The position numbers and the translations under genes are program-made. Of a stretch of 64,000 nt of DNA, positions 62,701 to 64,000 are shown piece after piece (within the stretch, counting starts at the first letter, position 1; every line of letters starts with the position of its first letter). Below the pieces are notes generated by a model that saw nothing but the letters and a program-made list of their open reading frames with translations, was not told the DNA's origin and searched no databases. This DNA comes from Rotaria sp. Silwood1 (taxonomy: Eukaryota > Rotifera > Eurotatoria > Philodinida > Philodinidae), in assembly GCA_905250075.1 (NCBI GenBank), contig CAJNOP010000014.1, positions 1,132,537 through 1,196,536 of the forward strand, written 5' to 3'.

Positions 62701-63752
62701 TTTTTTCGAAAAAAACTTTTAACAAATTGTTTGAAAGAATCGAACTTGGTATAAATAATCATGGCAACTGTCTTCAATATTTGATAAAATAAAATTAAAG
62801 ATATCGCCTTATTTTTATATTTTTATATAATATTGCCAGAAATTTTGGTCAGACCTAAGTATGATCGAATTACATGATTTATCTCCTGATGAATCACTTG
62901 ATAGGACAGCTTCGTCGAATACTAATCATTCATCTACAATTATTTCTTCATCTCTCAGTCATTGCTTATCGAGTAATATTAAATATAATTTGTCAAATAT
63001 AAAAATGTTTTTAAAAGAACAACTAGAAAAATACGTGCTTGTCGACAATCATAAAGTGAATCATTCAAAACCATCTTATATAGACTTAAGTTTTGTTTTT
63101 GTAAAAACTGATTATTCATAAAAGGAATGCATCATTAAAAATAAAGTATTTGGTAAATAAAAAGTTTCTTCGGGTTACACGGGGGCGGGTCGGGGCCCGT
63201 CACTAAATTGACGGGGCGGGCGGGGCGGTCCAAGAAGCTGCCTGTACGGGGTACGGGCGGGGCGGGTATAGATTTGCCGGGGCACAGGCGGGGCGGGAAT
63301 TCTCATTAAGAAAATCTACGGGGTTCGGACGGGACGGGTTTGTGAATTCTACGGAGCGGGCCCCGCGGGGCATGAAAAATCAATGCCCCGTGCATCTCTG
63401 CTTCGTATAGAAAAAACAAAGATTATGACATTTATTTTTTTTTAAGAGATTCTTCCAAGCTACAGGAAAAAGGAAGGATCTCGTTCTTGAACAGATTGCT
63501 ACCGTCGTGCTTTCACTGCTCATATCAGGAGGTGAGCATGAAATTCAATCGGTGGTGACGCATTACGTAGAAACTGTTAAATATTGCACTGGTAAACACG
63601 TCGAAGGAGATACGATGGTTCTTGTTGGAATTCAAGTATTCATTGTGACTCATCAAAAAGTCGATGCCGGTAAGTAGATCAGAAGCTGTTTGCTCCAAAA
63701 TTATGCTTAAAACCTCTTAATGATTTCTTTTTTCACAGCAAACAGATCTTGA
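59761..63752 (+). CDS. Unrecognised coiled-coil protein, five exons, transposon in intron 4
   Basis: Exons 59761-60190, 60262-60435, 60608-60735, 63447-63669 and 63739-63752 join in consistent phase to about 322 codons. Met at 59818 follows TTTTTCAG, a likely acceptor, so the true start may be there with an upstream untranslated exon (303 aa). From that Met, residues 1-90 are a charged coiled coil (ELSREIQHASDKVRRGHDEA). The middle is polar, with EITWVGGWAADAEKYSRLPP then a Lys/Pro-rich linker. Exon 4 encodes a helical, hydrophobic C-terminal part (KDLVLEQIATVVLSLLISGG, then TMVLVGIQVFIVTHQK). No family recognised. A second donor for exon 1 (60199) is also in phase. Intron 4 is 2.7 kb because it contains the hAT element at 61492-63400. 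The splice sites are intact, so the gene may still be expressed. Confidence 0.62.
61492..63400. mobile_element. 1.9-kb nonautonomous hAT element with G-rich subterminal arrays
   Basis: Perfect 13-bp terminal inverted repeats CAGAGATGCACGG are flanked by identical 8-bp duplications CTTCGTAT (61484-61491 and 63401-63408), the hAT signature; CAGAG fits the usual hAT end pattern. Inside each end is a GC palindrome (GGGCCCCGCGGGGCC-like) and then about 200 bases of CGGG, GGCGGG and GGGGCGGG repeats, G-rich on the plus strand at both ends. The AT-rich centre has no hAT transposase (no RW...W or dimerisation motifs seen). A TA-flanked element is inserted at 61959-62859. The plus frame 62861-63121 is unrecognised. 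Confidence 0.88.
61959..62859. mobile_element. 901-bp mariner-like nonautonomous element nested in the hAT element
   Basis: Inverted repeats of about 210 bases begin CTTAGGTCTGACCAAAA on both ends, beside TA (61957-61958 and 62860-62861), as for Tc1/mariner insertions. Further arm blocks are TTTAATTTTATTTTATCAAA and ACAGTTGCCATGATTATT. The centre (about 62175-62645) holds a 62-codon minus frame without DDE/D motifs. It is younger than the hAT element it interrupts. Confidence 0.85.
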
Positions 63753-63939
63753 AATACCCTGAGAAGCATTCGGCCATCTTTCAATGCGGTTTTCTTGCCA
63801 ATAGAAAGCAGTGTTGAGAAGTGAGGTTTTCCATTTTGCGGTTTAGAGTGAGACCATTCTAAAAAACTCGAGATCGTGACGTAAATGAATTACAAAGTTA
63901 TTCAAAAAGCATTATTTTGCGCAAGAATTACAAGAAATC

Positions 63940-63945
63940 AATAAA
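63940..63945 (+). terminator. Possible polyadenylation signal of the coiled-coil gene
   Basis: AATAAA about 190 bases after the stop at 63752. Confidence 0.35.
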
Positions 63946-63949
63946 ACAA

Positions 63950-64000
63950 CAGGGTCTACCAGGGTCTCCTGGGTCTCTAAGATCTCCAGGGTCTATCAAG
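63950..64000 (+). repeat. GGGTCT-based tandem repeat running off the right edge
   Basis: Five degenerate units around CAGGGTCTACC / CTGGGTCTCTAAGAT. In one plus frame it reads as Gly-x-y-like (QGLPGSPGSLRSPGS), but the DNA repeat alone explains this. Confidence 0.5.

Noticed and set aside
63950-64000. Start of a collagen-like Gly-x-y gene
   Set aside because: Only a few triplets, the pattern breaks at Arg, and the DNA is a short tandem repeat cut by the window edge.
1-64000. CRISPR array, prokaryotic operons, ribosomal RNA
   Set aside because: No regularly spaced identical repeats with unique spacers, no ribosome-binding sites, and spliceosomal introns throughout; nothing resembling rRNA was seen.

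Overview
The window is eukaryotic, strongly AT-rich and gene-poor. Several points suggest a bdelloid rotifer (inference; no marker gene fixes the species): spliceosomal introns of about 45-75 nt with GTAAG-type donors; a protein pairing an ADP-ribosyltransferase-like fold with tetratricopeptide repeats, a family I associate with bdelloid gene expansions; and many small inverted-repeat transposons.

Layout, left to right. 1-5446: two tandem minus-strand arylacetamide-deacetylase-like (HSL family) esterase genes. The left one runs off the edge and has damaged catalytic motifs. The right one is complete in six exons (416 aa). 10227-11183: an unrecognised single-exon membrane or secreted protein with a TATA box. 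12.9-13.6 kb: a possible decayed gene. 14.9-18.7 kb: two foldback repeats and, between them, a 287-bp hAT-like element made of palindromic 13-mers. 23.8-27.0 kb: a 3.2-kb palindrome containing two further palindromes. 27718-28196: a two-exon FLRFamide neuropeptide precursor with TATA box and polyadenylation signal. 33.0-35.0 kb: a TA-flanked transposon with arms of about 740 bp. 35.8 kb: a seven-unit heat-shock-element array. 37015-37650: a histidine phosphatase. 39951-41798: an ART-like/TPR protein with a degraded catalytic triad. 44089-48558: a three-exon class A GPCR. 54152-54436: the last two exons of an unrecognised gene. 55.2-58.9 kb: foldback elements. 59761-63752: a five-exon coiled-coil gene whose fourth intron holds a G-rich hAT element (8-bp target duplication), itself interrupted by a TA-flanked mariner-like element.

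The genes do not form an operon or an obvious pathway. The esterases are a local duplication. The peptide precursor and the peptide-receptor-like GPCR are both neuroendocrine, but nothing in the sequence pairs them. Gene models were built by hand: every exon join given for complete multi-exon genes keeps reading frame across GT-AG boundaries. Coordinates of repeat arms are approximate to about 10-20 bases.
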